Source: Muribaculaceae bacterium Isolate-110 (HZI)
GTDB lineage: Bacteria > Bacteroidota > Bacteroidia > Bacteroidales > Muribaculaceae
Direction: 5' to 3'
DNA: 50,025 nt
Assembly: GCA_003762875.1 (NCBI GenBank)
Contig: RIBL01000022.1
Span: 1 to 50,025 of the forward strand
Positions 26,442 through 36,380 of this stretch are shown here, one piece after another (position 1 is the stretch's first letter; each line of letters starts with the position of its first letter). The notes under the pieces were generated by a model. That model saw only the letters and a program-made list of their open reading frames with translations, made no database searches and had not been told where the DNA came from. The position numbers and the translations under genes are program-made.

Positions 26442-27332
26442 TCAAATTTTATGACTGTATTGGCGTCTTACATAATCGGCAATGGGCTCCCATAGCACTA
26501 TTGATCTGTCTGGATATTCAGTAAACACCTTCCCATGGTTTTTCAAACCATAATTTTTCATTTGGTTATAATTTCCATCAAACTTCCCTTTATCTTGACT
26601 ATATTGGCTTTCAAAGGCCTTTTTAAGTTGGCTATATGTAACTCTAACATTACCATTTCGACTAAGTGTCATATATAGATTAAGTATACGACTATTTAAT
26701 TGTCCCGGTTTTTTAATCCATGACAGAACTCGACTCTTTACTTTCTCAATCTCTTTAGCGTCTCGGTCTTCTTCATACTCAAACTCATCAATATGCGCAT
26801 CATTTGTGATTGAACCCTCTCCACCTGTATACTGGATTAATTCGCTCCATTTTTGGGGATAATAATCAGGTTTTATAGGTCTTTCTACTCCTTCCGGATA
26901 CCAACCATAAAGCTCATATGCTCTATACTTGAGAACATTTATGACATCCTCATAGTAGTCAGATAAGGCAGCTAAAATACGTGGAATCAACACAAGATTC
27001 TGTAGAAGCGTATGATAACGTTCATCGTAAGTTGTTTTGGGCCAAATATGGCACACTGCATAACTTTCAAACTTTATAGATTTTGAAACAGCCTCCTTTA
27101 TTGCGCGATTTGCATATGTATTGTCATCAATGCGGATACCATCTATGATTTTACCCTTATTTTTTGCTTCACCACGTTTTACATTTGGATACACAGCCTT
27201 TGATGAAACATTTTCTGGCAACACCCAAATCGAACTTTTAGCTATTAAATCAATTAGCTGATTGCTAATTGACTTAAATAATTCATCATACTGAATATTA
27301 TCTCCATTTACTATACTTTTTTTATTTCTCAT
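26442..27332 (-). CDS. AT-rich protein with a degenerate HNH-like motif, possible nuclease
   Basis: This 296-residue protein is not recognised with certainty. Its middle reads ESYAVCHIWPKTTYDERYHT, LLQNLVLIPRILAALSDYYE, DVINVLKYRAYELYGWYPEG. The H-I-x-P followed by NLVLIP resembles an HNH or His-Me finger nuclease core (as in AHI.P...NLvLL), but the usual second CxxC zinc set is missing. A lysine/glutamate-rich stretch follows, and the end could be a small winged-helix domain. The DNA is much more AT-rich than recG, 29 bases upstream on the same strand, so it was probably acquired and may be read through from the ispD-recG operon. A restriction or defence role is possible but unproven. Confidence 0.6.
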   Translation of the reverse strand: MRNKKSIVNGDNIQYDELFKSISNQLIDLIAKSSIWVLPENVSSKAVYPNVKRGEAKNKGKIIDGIRIDDNTYANRAIKEAVSKSIKFESYAVCHIWPKTTYDERYHTLLQNLVLIPRILAALSDYYEDVINVLKYRAYELYGWYPEGVERPIKPDYYPQKWSELIQYTGGEGSITNDAHIDEFEYEEDRDAKEIEKVKSRVLSWIKKPGQLNSRILNLYMTLSRNGNVRVTYSQLKKAFESQYSQDKGKFDGNYNQMKNYGLKNHGKVFTEYPDRSIVLWEPIADYVRRQYSHKI

Positions 27333-27361
27333 ATAATTATATGTTTTTTAATCAAAAGAAA

Positions 27362-29446
27362 TTACGAGATGCGTGACCAGTCGCGGATGCGGGAGTTGAG
27401 GAGGGCGAGCTGGCGCGGGAGTATGGCATTGGCCGGAGAGGTAAGGTCGGGGTCCGCGTCAAGCACCTCACAGGCTGCATCGCGCGCCATCTGCACTATC
27501 TGGCCGTCAGTGGCAAGATTGGCTATGTGGAGGTCAAACGGTATGCCGCTCTGCATTGTGCCTTCTATATCGCCCGGACCGCGCATCTGCATGTCGGCCT
27601 CGGCTATCTCAAAACCGTTGGTGGTGGCCGTCATCAGTTCAAGACGCCGGCGCGTATCCTTGGCAATCTTGCGTTTGGTCATGAGTATGCAATAGCTCTG
27701 CCCCTCGCCTCGGCCTACACGTCCGCGTAGCTGATGGAGCTGCGACAGGCCGAAACGCTCGGCATTCTCTATGAGCATCGTCGTGGCGTTGGGCACATTG
27801 ACACCCACCTCAATCACGGTTGTGCTCACAAGTATCTGAGCCTCGCCCGAAGCAAAAATGCTCATCTGATAATCCTTCTCTTCGGGCTTAAGACGACCGT
27901 GCACATAGGCCACACGATAGTCGCGGTATATCTCGCAGATGTTTTCATAACCCTCCTCGAGCGAACGCAGGTCGAGCTTCTCATTCTCGTTGATAAGCGG
28001 ATATACTATATAGACCTGCCGCCCCATCTTGAGCTGTCGCGCTATACCCTGATAAGTCGACAGGCGGTTCTCGTCATAACGCAGCAGAGTCTGCACCGGC
28101 TTACGGCCGGGGGGCAGCTCGTCGATCACGCTGACGTCAAGATCGCCATAGACAGTCATGGCGAGCGTACGGGGGATGGGCGTGGCAGTCATCACCAGCA
28201 CGTGGGGAGGAATGACGTTTTTGGTCCACAGGCGGGCACGCTGCGCCACACCGAACCGGTGTTGCTCGTCGATGACCACATAGCCGAGGTTGCGAAACTT
28301 CACACGGTCTTCAATCACGGCATGTGTGCCTATGAGTATGTGGAGCGAGCCGTCCTGCAACTGAGCGTCGATGACATCGCGCTCCTTTTTGCGCGTCGAC
28401 CCTGTGAGCAGTCTCACGTTTATCCCCATCGGAGCGACCATCTCGCGTATGGTCTCGTAATGCTGCGTGGCAAGAATCTCGGTCGGGGCCATCAGACATG
28501 CCTGATAACCGTTGTCGAGGGCTATAAGCATTGTAAGCAGGGCTACGAGAGTCTTGCCGCTGCCCACATCGCCCTGCAGGAGACGGTTCATCTGGCGTCC
28601 CGTCCCCATATCGGCGCGTATCTCCTTTATGACACGTTTCTGCGCGCCCGTAAGTGGAAAGGGAAGAAACTGGCTGTAAAAATTGTTGAAAAACTGCCCG
28701 ATGTGCCCGAACATAAAGCCCTGGGTCGACGACGAGCGGCGACGCGCATAACGCTGGATGTCGAGCTGTAGATAAAACAGCTCCTCAAACTTGAGCCTGA
28801 GCCTCGCCCTGTCGAGCATGGCCATCGATGGGGGAGTGTGTATGACGGTGAGAGCCGTGCGCAAGTCCAGAAGCCCATAACGGTTTACTATATGTTCGGG
28901 CAGTGTCTCGGGTATGTAACGCGCACCGGCAAGAATCTCGGCGGCGGCTGTGGCAAATGTGCGCGACGAGAAGCCGCGGTTGCGCAATTGCTCGGTGAGC
29001 GGATACACTCCGCGAAATCCACCCGATGCCAACGGTGCGCCGGGCGGGTCAATCTCAGGATGCACCATGCTCCAGCGGCCGTTGAACACCGACGGCTTGC
29101 CGAAGAGTGTATACTCGGTGTGGGTATGATACAGCTCGCGCAATGACTTCACGCGCTGAAACCACACCACCTCCATCGTGCCGGAGCCGTCGCTGAAAAG
29201 CCCGACAAGACGCATCTTGGCCCCTTCGCCTATGGTGTTGAACGACACAAACTGTCCTCTCACCTGCACGGCGGCCATATCCTCGCCCTCAAAATCACGT
29301 ATGCGCCTGATGGTGGTGCGGTCTACGTAATGAGTCGGGAAATGATAGAGCATGTCGTAATAGGTCCTTATGCCGAGATTCTTCTCAAGAAGCTCGGCAC
29401 GCTTGGGACCTATCCCCCGCAAATATTTTATATCGGTATTCCTCAA
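27362..29446 (-). CDS. recG: ATP-dependent DNA helicase RecG
   Basis: A 694-residue helicase that remodels stalled forks and branched recombination intermediates. An OB-fold wedge domain (DMAAVQVRGQFVSFN) is followed by Walker A GDVGSGKTLVALL (near 292-304), the DEQH box VIDEQHRFGVAQR (near 393), MTATPIPRTLAM, and the C-terminal helicase motifs TTVIEVGVNVPNAT and QLHQLRGRVGRG. The N-terminus, MRNTDIKYLRGIGPKRAELL, has the helix-hairpin-helix typical of RecG. It starts 8 bases after ispD and is probably co-transcribed with it. Confidence 0.97.
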   Translation of the reverse strand: MRNTDIKYLRGIGPKRAELLEKNLGIRTYYDMLYHFPTHYVDRTTIRRIRDFEGEDMAAVQVRGQFVSFNTIGEGAKMRLVGLFSDGSGTMEVVWFQRVKSLRELYHTHTEYTLFGKPSVFNGRWSMVHPEIDPPGAPLASGGFRGVYPLTEQLRNRGFSSRTFATAAAEILAGARYIPETLPEHIVNRYGLLDLRTALTVIHTPPSMAMLDRARLRLKFEELFYLQLDIQRYARRRSSSTQGFMFGHIGQFFNNFYSQFLPFPLTGAQKRVIKEIRADMGTGRQMNRLLQGDVGSGKTLVALLTMLIALDNGYQACLMAPTEILATQHYETIREMVAPMGINVRLLTGSTRKKERDVIDAQLQDGSLHILIGTHAVIEDRVKFRNLGYVVIDEQHRFGVAQRARLWTKNVIPPHVLVMTATPIPRTLAMTVYGDLDVSVIDELPPGRKPVQTLLRYDENRLSTYQGIARQLKMGRQVYIVYPLINENEKLDLRSLEEGYENICEIYRDYRVAYVHGRLKPEEKDYQMSIFASGEAQILVSTTVIEVGVNVPNATTMLIENAERFGLSQLHQLRGRVGRGEGQSYCILMTKRKIAKDTRRRLELMTATTNGFEIAEADMQMRGPGDIEGTMQSGIPFDLHIANLATDGQIVQMARDAACEVLDADPDLTSPANAILPRQLALLNSRIRDWSRIS

Positions 29447-29454
29447 GAGATTGT

Positions 29455-30150
29455 TCAGAGATTCAACATTATTCTTTCGATGTCGCCAGGATTGGTGACC
29501 TTGATGTTGGCCGTGTCACCCTCCACGAGCGCGAGCGGGCCGAGACCGGCGGCCTCGACCACTGAAGCGTCGTCGGTAAAGGTGGGGAGGAGCTCCTGAC
29601 GGTTGGCCTCGATGAGCGTGCGTCCGTCAAACACCTGAGGGGTCTGCACGGCGCGGTAGAGCGAACGGTCGACGGCCTTCGAGCCGCCGTCGGGCTCAAG
29701 CACACGCAACGAATCGGTAACAGCCACCACGGGTATGGCTCCGCGGCATGTGTCGGAGAGCGCGGAGAGCAGACGCTCCATCATGGCGCGCGTCACCATC
29801 GGGCGCGCGGCGTCATGCACGCTCACCCATCCCACGGTGGCGGGGTCGAGGGTCACGACGGCGTTTTTCACGCTATGGGCGCGCGACGGACCGCCGGCGA
29901 CAATGGTGTGAGGGAGAGTGAAAGAGTGTTCGCGACACATCTCCTCCCACATACCGGTCATGTCGGCACTCAACACCACAATGATGCGTGCACCGGGAGT
30001 CGCTCCGGCAAGACGCTCCATGGTGGTCATGAGCATCGGACGGCCTGCAAGGTCGCAAAACTGCTTGGGCAGATTGCCTCCGTAGCGGCTTCCGCTCCCG
30101 GCCGCCACGATTATGTGCACATTGTCTGCGCTGTCGGGATAATGTATCAT
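29455..30150 (-). CDS. ispD: 2-C-methyl-D-erythritol 4-phosphate cytidylyltransferase
   Basis: A 231-residue MEP-pathway enzyme that joins CTP to methylerythritol phosphate for isoprenoid synthesis. The signature VAAGSGSRYGGNLPKQF (15-31), VHDAARP and the C-terminal TDDASVVEAAGL motif are clear. I place the start at 30148-30150 (MIHYPDSADN), not at the in-frame codon 26 residues upstream (30228), because the upstream part runs through the stem of an intrinsic terminator and would add an unusual cysteine-rich extension. Confidence 0.93.
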   Translation of the reverse strand: MIHYPDSADNVHIIVAAGSGSRYGGNLPKQFCDLAGRPMLMTTMERLAGATPGARIIVVLSADMTGMWEEMCREHSFTLPHTIVAGGPSRAHSVKNAVVTLDPATVGWVSVHDAARPMVTRAMMERLLSALSDTCRGAIPVVAVTDSLRVLEPDGGSKAVDRSLYRAVQTPQVFDGRTLIEANRQELLPTFTDDASVVEAAGLGPLALVEGDTANIKVTNPGDIERIMLNL

Positions 30151-30184
30151 AATTTCATTATTTATGTCCGCAAAGATACGAAAA

Positions 30185-30215
30185 AGCGGTGTTGCGGACA
30201 AACCGCAACACCGCT
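30185..30215 (-). terminator. Intrinsic terminator upstream of ispD
   Basis: A perfect 13-bp GC-rich stem (30185-30197 with 30203-30215) and a five-base loop, followed on the minus strand by TTTT. It insulates ispD from the sugar-catabolic genes. Confidence 0.85.
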
Positions 30216-30368
30216 CCTCACGTTTCAACTATTTATTTATGAGAGCCTCAGTATCCAGTTTCACAACTCGGTAAAGAGGACGAGGGATGTTATATCTTGT
30301 CTTATCTTTCTACCTTACCCCTTAGTGTCATGTTCAGGGGGCCTTTTATTTACTTTTCATGATTAAAA

Positions 30369-30400
30369 CAAACTGCCATGCATTTTTGCACGGCAGTTTG
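30369..30400 (-). terminator. Intrinsic terminator of the uxuA-SDR unit
   Basis: Arms CAAACTGCC (30369-30377) and GGCAGTTTG (30392-30400), followed on the minus strand by TTTTAATC. It lies about 70 bases after the SDR gene stop. Confidence 0.8.
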
Positions 30401-30470
30401 CGCTAAAAGTGATTAAAAAACCCTAATGGAATGGCCTAAATTAAGGTTTGAGTGTTAATTCGGAGCTTTT

Positions 30471-31283
30471 TTACATGGCAAAGGCATTGAATCCGCCGTC
30501 GACTACGGCCACGGTGCCTGTCACAAATGTCGAGGCATCGGAGATGAGATACTGTATGGTGCCGCACAGCTCTTCGGGCTTGCCGAAACGCTTGAACGGA
30601 GTCTGGCGTATCACATCCGCGCCACGCTGAGTGTATGAGCCGTCGGGATTGGTGAGCAGCGAGCGGTTCTGATTGGTCAGGAAGAAGCCCGGAGCTATGG
30701 CGTTGACACGTATGGCGGGGGTGAATTTGGTGGCCACCTCGTTGGCGAGGAATGCGGTGAAGTTGGATATACCGGCCTTGGCTGCGGCATATCCGGCCAC
30801 GCGTGTCATGGGGCGGAAAGCTGCCATCGACGAAAAATTGACGATGGTGCCGCGGCCGGCCTCGACCATCGGGCGCAGAAACACCTGGGTGGGGATTACC
30901 GAGCCGGTGAGATTGAGATCAAGCACCGTGCGGAACGCTTCGACCTCGAGGTCGAAGAAGTTGCCGTCGGGCGCGATGGTGGCACCCTTCATGTTGCCGC
31001 CGGCTCCGTTGAGCAGGGCGTCCACGCGGCCATAGCGGGCGAGGATCTCATCACAATTGGCCTGCACGACCTCGGGATTCATAACGTCGGTGACAAGAAA
31101 CATCGCCTCGCCACCTTTGGCCTTGATAGCCTCGACTATCTCGTCGCCCTCATCCTTGCGGCGACCCATGAGCACCACCTTGGCACCCTGTGTGGCGAGA
31201 TACTCGCCTATGCAGCGGCCGAGCACACCTGTACCGCCGGTGATGACCACGACCTGATCTTTTACTGAAAACAATTCGTTCAT
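30471..31283 (-). CDS. SDR-family oxidoreductase, probable D-mannonate (fructuronate) oxidoreductase
   Basis: A 270-residue short-chain dehydrogenase. It has the cofactor loop TGGTGVLG (15-22), NGAGG (92-96), Ser151/Ser152 and the YxxxK pair Y165/K169, and the ending VVDGGFNAF. It lies 27 bases after uxuA, so the most likely reaction is interconversion of fructuronate and mannonate, the step before UxuA, done in enteric bacteria by the unrelated UxuB (inference from context). Gluconate 5-dehydrogenase-like activity is the main alternative. Confidence 0.8.
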   Translation of the reverse strand: MNELFSVKDQVVVITGGTGVLGRCIGEYLATQGAKVVLMGRRKDEGDEIVEAIKAKGGEAMFLVTDVMNPEVVQANCDEILARYGRVDALLNGAGGNMKGATIAPDGNFFDLEVEAFRTVLDLNLTGSVIPTQVFLRPMVEAGRGTIVNFSSMAAFRPMTRVAGYAAAKAGISNFTAFLANEVATKFTPAIRVNAIAPGFFLTNQNRSLLTNPDGSYTQRGADVIRQTPFKRFGKPEELCGTIQYLISDASTFVTGTVAVVDGGFNAFAM

Positions 31284-31310
31284 GATATATTGCTTTTTTT
31301 ATCTATGATA

Positions 31311-32468
31311 TTACCCGTTGGCACAGGCCGCCATGACGCCCTCTATCTGTCCCAGGGCAAGCATGCGACCGTGAAACGAGTAGCCGGCATTGTAGCCCTT
31401 GTCGGCATCGTCAAGCATAAGTTCGGCGTGGTCGACACGCATCGGGATATTGGGATTGACCTTCTGGAATATCTTCACAACCTCTATCAGACGCGGGTCG
31501 AGGTGAGACGACTCCTTGAAGTCGCCCCCCGAAAGGGTCTTGCAGATGCGGATGTGGGCAAAGTGGGTGCGTGAGGCATATTTGCGTGCCAGCGCGACCA
31601 CATCGTTGTGAGGACCGGCACTGAGCGAGCCGGCACAGAAGGTCAGACCGTTGTGCGGGTCAGGCACGGCGTTGAGAAACGCCTCGATGTCGGCATCGCA
31701 TGTGACTATGCGGGGCAGTCCGAGGATGGGACGCGGGGGGTCGTCGGGATGCACACACATATTTATATTGTATTCGCGACACACGGGCATGATGGCGTTG
31801 AGGAAATAAGCCATGTTGGCGCGCAGTTGTGAAGCGTCGATGCCGTCATAGAGCTTGAGCAGCTCGCGGAACTTCTGCACGGGGTCGAGATCGGCCTCGG
31901 AGATATTGCCGTTGACAAACCCCTGGGTCTTGACAATGATATTATCGACAAGACGTTTCTCGCCCCCGGGGGTCATAGACTCCTTGATTTTGGCAACACG
32001 CTCGAGAGTAGAGGCGTCATAGTCGGCCTCGGCACCCTCACGCTTGAGTATGTGGATGTCAAAATAGGCAAATTCGCCGAGATTGAAGTAAAGATTGGAT
32101 GTGCCGTTTGGATTAGGGTAGTCCAAGTCGGTACGCGCCCAGTCGAGCACAGGCATAAAGTTGTAGCATACAGTGGTCACTCCGGCCTTGCCAAGATTGG
32201 CGAGCGACTCTTTGTAACGCTCTATCAGAGCGTCGCGGTCAGGACCGGCATATTTTATCGACTCCGACACGGGCAGACTCTCCACCACGCTCCACCTCAT
32301 TCCCTTTGACTCGATGAGAGCTTTCATCTTCTCGACCTCCTCAAGAGACCACACCTCACCGTTAGGTATGTGGTGCAGGGCTGTGACGATACCTTCGACT
32401 CCTATCTGACGGAGCATATCGAGAGTAATTTTGTCGTTAGGCCCAAACCATCTCCATGTTTTTTCCAT
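31311..32468 (-). CDS. uxuA: Mannonate dehydratase
   Basis: A 385-residue TIM-barrel enzyme that dehydrates D-mannonate to 2-keto-3-deoxygluconate. The start MEKTWRWFGPNDKITLDMLR, the GVEGIVTALHHIPNGEVW segment, the metal-binding CVHPDDPP motif, FCAGSLSAGP and RVDHAELM are diagnostic of UxuA. It sits between eda and the SDR gene in a glucuronate-degradation unit. A 2-keto-3-deoxygluconate kinase and uronate isomerase, also needed for the pathway, are not in the window. Confidence 0.96.
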   Translation of the reverse strand: MEKTWRWFGPNDKITLDMLRQIGVEGIVTALHHIPNGEVWSLEEVEKMKALIESKGMRWSVVESLPVSESIKYAGPDRDALIERYKESLANLGKAGVTTVCYNFMPVLDWARTDLDYPNPNGTSNLYFNLGEFAYFDIHILKREGAEADYDASTLERVAKIKESMTPGGEKRLVDNIIVKTQGFVNGNISEADLDPVQKFRELLKLYDGIDASQLRANMAYFLNAIMPVCREYNINMCVHPDDPPRPILGLPRIVTCDADIEAFLNAVPDPHNGLTFCAGSLSAGPHNDVVALARKYASRTHFAHIRICKTLSGGDFKESSHLDPRLIEVVKIFQKVNPNIPMRVDHAELMLDDADKGYNAGYSFHGRMLALGQIEGVMAACANG

Positions 32469-32514
32469 AACTGATTCTGTACCTATTAAAATATATATGA
32501 TTTAGGAAGAGCAA

Positions 32515-32557
32515 AGATTGCAGGGACGCAGGCTTGCATCCATCGCCCCTGCAATCT
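32515..32557 (-). terminator. Intercistronic hairpin between eda and uxuA
   Basis: Arms AGATTGCAGGG (32515-32525) and CCCTGCAATCT (32547-32557) start 5 bases after the eda stop. There is only a weak T run, so it may attenuate or protect mRNA ends rather than fully terminate. Confidence 0.65.
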
Positions 32558-32562
32558 AATGA

Positions 32563-33231
32563 TTACTTGCGGGCTTCGGCTACGTATCCGAGAGCCTCAC
32601 GGCACTTGTCGGTAACATACTGCCAGTCCTGAGCCTTCACCTTGTCGCCGGGGAAGAGCTTGGAACCCATACCCACGCAGAACACACCGGCCTTGATCCA
32701 GCCTTCGATGTTTTCCTTTGTAGGCTCTACGCCGCCGGTGACCATGAGCTTGGTCCAGGGCATGGGAGCGAGAAGACCCTTGACAAACTTGGTGCCGAGC
32801 ACGTCGCCAGGGAAACATTTGCACAGGTCGCAGCCTGTCTCCTGAGCGGCACCAACTTCGCTGACTGTACCGCAACCGGGGGTGTAGGGGACAAGACGAC
32901 GGTTGCACACACGTGAAACCTCAGGATTGAACAGCGGGCCTACGATGAAGCATGCGCCGAGCTGGATATAGAGAGCGGCTGTGGCGGGGTCGACAATCGA
33001 ACCTACACCCATAGCCATTTCGGGGCACTCCACAGCTGCAAATTTCACAACTTCGGCAAACACTTCGTGAGCGAAGTCACCGCGATTGGTAAACTCAAAC
33101 GCACGTATGCCGCCCTCGTAGCAGGCCTTGACAACCTGCTTGGCTACTTCGGCATCCTTGTGATAGAACACAGGCACCACACCGGTCGCACCCATCTTGG
33201 CGAGCACGGCGATTTTATCAAATTTTGCCAT
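32563..33231 (-). CDS. eda: KDPG / 4-hydroxy-2-oxoglutarate aldolase
   Basis: A 222-residue class I aldolase that splits 2-keto-3-deoxy-6-phosphogluconate into pyruvate and glyceraldehyde 3-phosphate. E46 in FEFTNR and the Schiff-base K138 in CKCFPGD match the family; VTGGVEP binds phosphate. It is the last step of the glucuronate route whose earlier enzymes (UxuA and the SDR) follow immediately. Confidence 0.93.
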   Translation of the reverse strand: MAKFDKIAVLAKMGATGVVPVFYHKDAEVAKQVVKACYEGGIRAFEFTNRGDFAHEVFAEVVKFAAVECPEMAMGVGSIVDPATAALYIQLGACFIVGPLFNPEVSRVCNRRLVPYTPGCGTVSEVGAAQETGCDLCKCFPGDVLGTKFVKGLLAPMPWTKLMVTGGVEPTKENIEGWIKAGVFCVGMGSKLFPGDKVKAQDWQYVTDKCREALGYVAEARK

Positions 33232-33264
33232 TGTTTAGATAATTTTAGTTCCGCAAAGCTGCGC

Positions 33265-33298
33265 GATATTGCCACGGACTTAGGCTGACGGCAATATC
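33265..33298 (-). terminator. Intercistronic hairpin between xylT-like gene and eda
   Basis: Arms GATATTGCC (33265-33273) and GGCAATATC (33290-33298) lie midway between the transporter stop and the eda start, without a clear T run. Confidence 0.55.
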
Positions 33299-33376
33299 AC
33301 GCGGCCGGCGAAAGTGTAATTAGATATTAATATGTACGGTTTTTGTTAAGTAATATTATAGGATTTCCGATTGATT

Positions 33377-34861
33377 TTATCTCTTGCTGCGGTTGCGCCA
33401 CAAGTTGGTCATATCCTCGAGTGTCTTGCCTTTGGTCTCAGGCACGAGCGAATAGACAAACCACGCGGCCACGATGCATATCACACCGTAGAGCGCGTAG
33501 GCAAACATGTGTCCGAAACGGTCGCCCATATCGCCGAGCGACATATTGTACATAGGTACAAACGTCGAAGATACGATAAAGTTGAATATCCACTGGAAAG
33601 CCACGGCTATAGCCACGGCTGCCGAACGGATAGTGTTGGGGAAAATCTCGGCGATGAGCACCCAGCAGATGGGTCCCCATGAGAACATGAACGAAGCCGA
33701 GTATACCATTATTGACACTACCGGGAATATCGGGGGCACACCGTCGATAAGGTTGCTGAGTGCGACACCCATTGCTCCGATAGCCATGCCTATCGAACCC
33801 CAGATGAGGAGCGGCTTGCGACCGAGCTTCTCGACGGTAAAGACTGCCACGAGTGTGAAGGTGATGTTGACGATGCCCATGTAGACGGTGTTCATCATCG
33901 GGTCAGACATGCCCATCGACTCGAAGATGCGGGGGGCGTAATAGAGTACGGCATTGATGCCGACAGCCTGCTGGAACACTGAAAGCATGACGCCGACAAA
34001 GATGACCATGACGCCAAACGAGAAGAGCTTTTCGCTCTTGACCTCGGTGGTCTCCTTGATCTGCCGGAGTATCTCCTTGGCTTTCTCATATCCGTTGATA
34101 TGAGAGAGTACATTGAGAGCCTTCTCGTCCTTGCCGACAAGGGCAAGGTAGCGGGGCGACTCGGGCACAAGACACACAAGGATGGTGAAGATGCCGGCCA
34201 CGAAAGCCTCAGAGCCGAACATGTAACGCCAGCCGGTGGTGATGGTCCACTGGTCGCTCTGGCTGCTCACCTGATAGATGGTCTCGGAGATTTTCTCGAT
34301 GACAGGCTGAGTGTGCTCGCCGAGGATGAGGAAGTTGACAAAGTATACTACAAGCTGACCGAAGATGATGGCAAACTGGTTCCACGACACGAGGGTGCCT
34401 CGCATGTTGGAGGGTGCCACCTCGGCGATATACATGGGGCAGATGGCCGAGGCCAGACCCACACCGATGCCGCCGAGTATACGGTATATGTTAAACACTA
34501 CGAGCAGAGAAGCCGTGGGCTTGCCATACTCGAAGAGCAAAAATTCAGGATAATAGCTGCCGATGGCCGAAAGGAAAAAGAAGATGCCGGCGATGGCGAG
34601 TGACTTCTTGCGACCGAAAAAAGAGGCGAAGAAGCCGGAGAGAGCCGAGCCGATGATACAGCCCAGCAACGCGCTTGACGAGGTGATGCCGTGGATGGTG
34701 TCGGTGTAGACAAAGTCCTTGGCTCCGAGGAAAAACGCCTGGAGACCCTTTTCGGCACCCGATATTACGGCCGTGTCATATCCGAAAAGCAGTCCGCCGA
34801 GCACTGCCACCAACACGATGGAGAACAGGTAGACTTTGCTTCCGTTTTGAGGATGATTCAT
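33377..34861 (-). CDS. Sugar porter family MFS transporter, probable D-xylose:H+ symporter
   Basis: A 494-residue inner-membrane transporter with 12 predicted helices. Sugar-porter signatures are present: GGLLFGYDTAVISGAEKG near the start, RILGGIGVGLASAICPMYIA, VPESPRYL before the central loop, QQAVGINAVLYYAPRIF, and PETKGKTLED at the end. It is most similar to XylE-type porters. Position after xylA in a xylR-xylB-xylA cluster makes xylose the likely substrate, with arabinose or glucose possible. Confidence 0.88.
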   Translation of the reverse strand: MNHPQNGSKVYLFSIVLVAVLGGLLFGYDTAVISGAEKGLQAFFLGAKDFVYTDTIHGITSSSALLGCIIGSALSGFFASFFGRKKSLAIAGIFFFLSAIGSYYPEFLLFEYGKPTASLLVVFNIYRILGGIGVGLASAICPMYIAEVAPSNMRGTLVSWNQFAIIFGQLVVYFVNFLILGEHTQPVIEKISETIYQVSSQSDQWTITTGWRYMFGSEAFVAGIFTILVCLVPESPRYLALVGKDEKALNVLSHINGYEKAKEILRQIKETTEVKSEKLFSFGVMVIFVGVMLSVFQQAVGINAVLYYAPRIFESMGMSDPMMNTVYMGIVNITFTLVAVFTVEKLGRKPLLIWGSIGMAIGAMGVALSNLIDGVPPIFPVVSIMVYSASFMFSWGPICWVLIAEIFPNTIRSAAVAIAVAFQWIFNFIVSSTFVPMYNMSLGDMGDRFGHMFAYALYGVICIVAAWFVYSLVPETKGKTLEDMTNLWRNRSKR

Positions 34862-34919
34862 GGTTTTAGAAAAATACTTAGTGTTATGTGTTTGTGATTA
34901 TGCTGAGTGTATATATGCC

Positions 34920-34984
34920 GAAAAGTTTAGGAGTCCGGGAGCACAACTCTATATAGAATAATGCTCCCTGACTCTTAAACTTTC
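34920..34984 (-). terminator. Long hairpin between xylA and the xylose transporter gene
   Basis: About 21 pairs with one internal mismatch: GGGAGCA/TGCTCCC inside, GAGTC/GACTC, then AAAGTTTAG with its wobble partner outside (34920-34943 with 34962-34984). It could reduce transporter expression relative to xylA. Confidence 0.7.
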
Positions 34985-35010
34985 AGATTGCCGTCAACAG
35001 GCAAAACTGA

Positions 35011-36327
35011 TTAGCAATACATGTTGAGGATAGCCTCGTAAAGCTCCTGCTTGCCTGAGGTCACCTTGGGTTCAGGCTGAGTCTTGGCATAAGCCACTAC
35101 ATCCTCGAGGGTGAGCTTGCCTTCCTCGAACTCCTTGCCCTTGCCGCCGTCAAACGAAGCATAACGCTCGGCGAGCATAGCCTTGTAGGGTGATTCTTCG
35201 AGCATGGCGGCTGCGCTTTCGAGTGCGCGGGCCATAGCGTCCATACCGGCGATGTGGGCGATGAAGATGTCCTCAAGGTCGGTAGAGTTGCGACGGGTCT
35301 TGGCGTCGAAGTTGGTACCACCGTTGCCGAGGCCGCCGTTGCGGATGATCTGCATCATGGCCTGGGTGAGCTCATAATTGTCGATGGGGAACTGGTCGGT
35401 GTCCCAGCCGTTCTGATAGTCACCGCGGTTGGCGTCGATCGAGCCGAGCATGTTGTTGTCAACAGCTACGCAGAGCTCGTGCTCGAAGGTGTGGCCGGCA
35501 AGAGTAGCGTGGTTAACCTCGATGTTGACCTTGAAGTCGTTCTCCAGGCCGTGAGCCTTGAGGAAGCCTATTACAGTCTCGGTGTCAACGTCATACTGGT
35601 GCTTGGAGGGCTCCATGGGCTTGGGCTCGATGAGGAATGTGCCGGTGAAGCCCTTGCTGCGTGCATAGTCGCGGGCGATACGGAGCATTGTAGCCAGGTG
35701 CTCTTTCTCACGCTTCTGGTCGGTGTTGAGGAGGCTCATGTAGCCTTCGCGACCGCCCCAGAACACGTAGTTCTGACCGCCGAGAGCGATGGTGGCGTCG
35801 ATAGCGTTCTTGATCTGAACGGCAGCGCGTGCCACTACGTCGAAGTCGGGGTTGGTGGCTGCACCGTTCATGTAACGGCCGTTGCCGAATACGTTGGCTG
35901 TACCCCAGAGGTTCTTGATGCCGGTAGCGGCCATCTTGCCCTGGAGATACTCTACGATTTCTTTCATGCGGGCCTCGTAACCGTTGATGTCGCCGAGGTC
36001 ACCGATGAGGTCGGTGTCGTGGAAACAGAAATACTCGATGCCGAGCTTCTCCATTACCTCAAAACCTGCGTCAGCCTTCTGCTTGGCGATGGTCATGGGG
36101 TCGCTGCCCTCGTTCCAGGGGAAGGTCTTGGTGCCTGTGCCGAACTGGTCGCCGCCCTCAGCGCAGAGGGTGTGCCACCATGCCATGGCAAACTTGAGCC
36201 ATTCCTTCATGGGTTTGCCGAGGATTACTTTCTCTGCGTCATAGTAACGGTAAGCGAGGGGATTCTTAGAGTCTTTGCCCTCAAATTTGATTTTCCCGAT
36301 GGTAGGGAAATATTCCTTAACTGCCAT
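35011..36327 (-). CDS. xylA: Xylose isomerase
   Basis: A 438-residue TIM-barrel enzyme that converts D-xylose to D-xylulose with two divalent metals. The start [20 protein letters not shown], active-site FCFHDTDL (H103, D106), the metal site [16 protein letters not shown], and [18 protein letters not shown] mark the class II enzyme typical of Bacteroides. It follows xylB by 53 bases. Confidence 0.98.
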   Translation of the reverse strand: MAVKEYFPTIGKIKFEGKDSKNPLAYRYYDAEKVILGKPMKEWLKFAMAWWHTLCAEGGDQFGTGTKTFPWNEGSDPMTIAKQKADAGFEVMEKLGIEYFCFHDTDLIGDLGDINGYEARMKEIVEYLQGKMAATGIKNLWGTANVFGNGRYMNGAATNPDFDVVARAAVQIKNAIDATIALGGQNYVFWGGREGYMSLLNTDQKREKEHLATMLRIARDYARSKGFTGTFLIEPKPMEPSKHQYDVDTETVIGFLKAHGLENDFKVNIEVNHATLAGHTFEHELCVAVDNNMLGSIDANRGDYQNGWDTDQFPIDNYELTQAMMQIIRNGGLGNGGTNFDAKTRRNSTDLEDIFIAHIAGMDAMARALESAAAMLEESPYKAMLAERYASFDGGKGKEFEEGKLTLEDVVAYAKTQPEPKVTSGKQELYEAILNMYC

Positions 36328-36380
36328 AGTTAGATAAAATAAAATTTAAGATTATATATTATGTGTTGATTTTTAAAAAC

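Noticed and set aside
30151-30228. Extended N-terminus for ispD beginning at 30228
   Set aside because: It runs through a perfect terminator stem and adds a cysteine-rich extension. The conserved protein begins right after the ATG at 30150.
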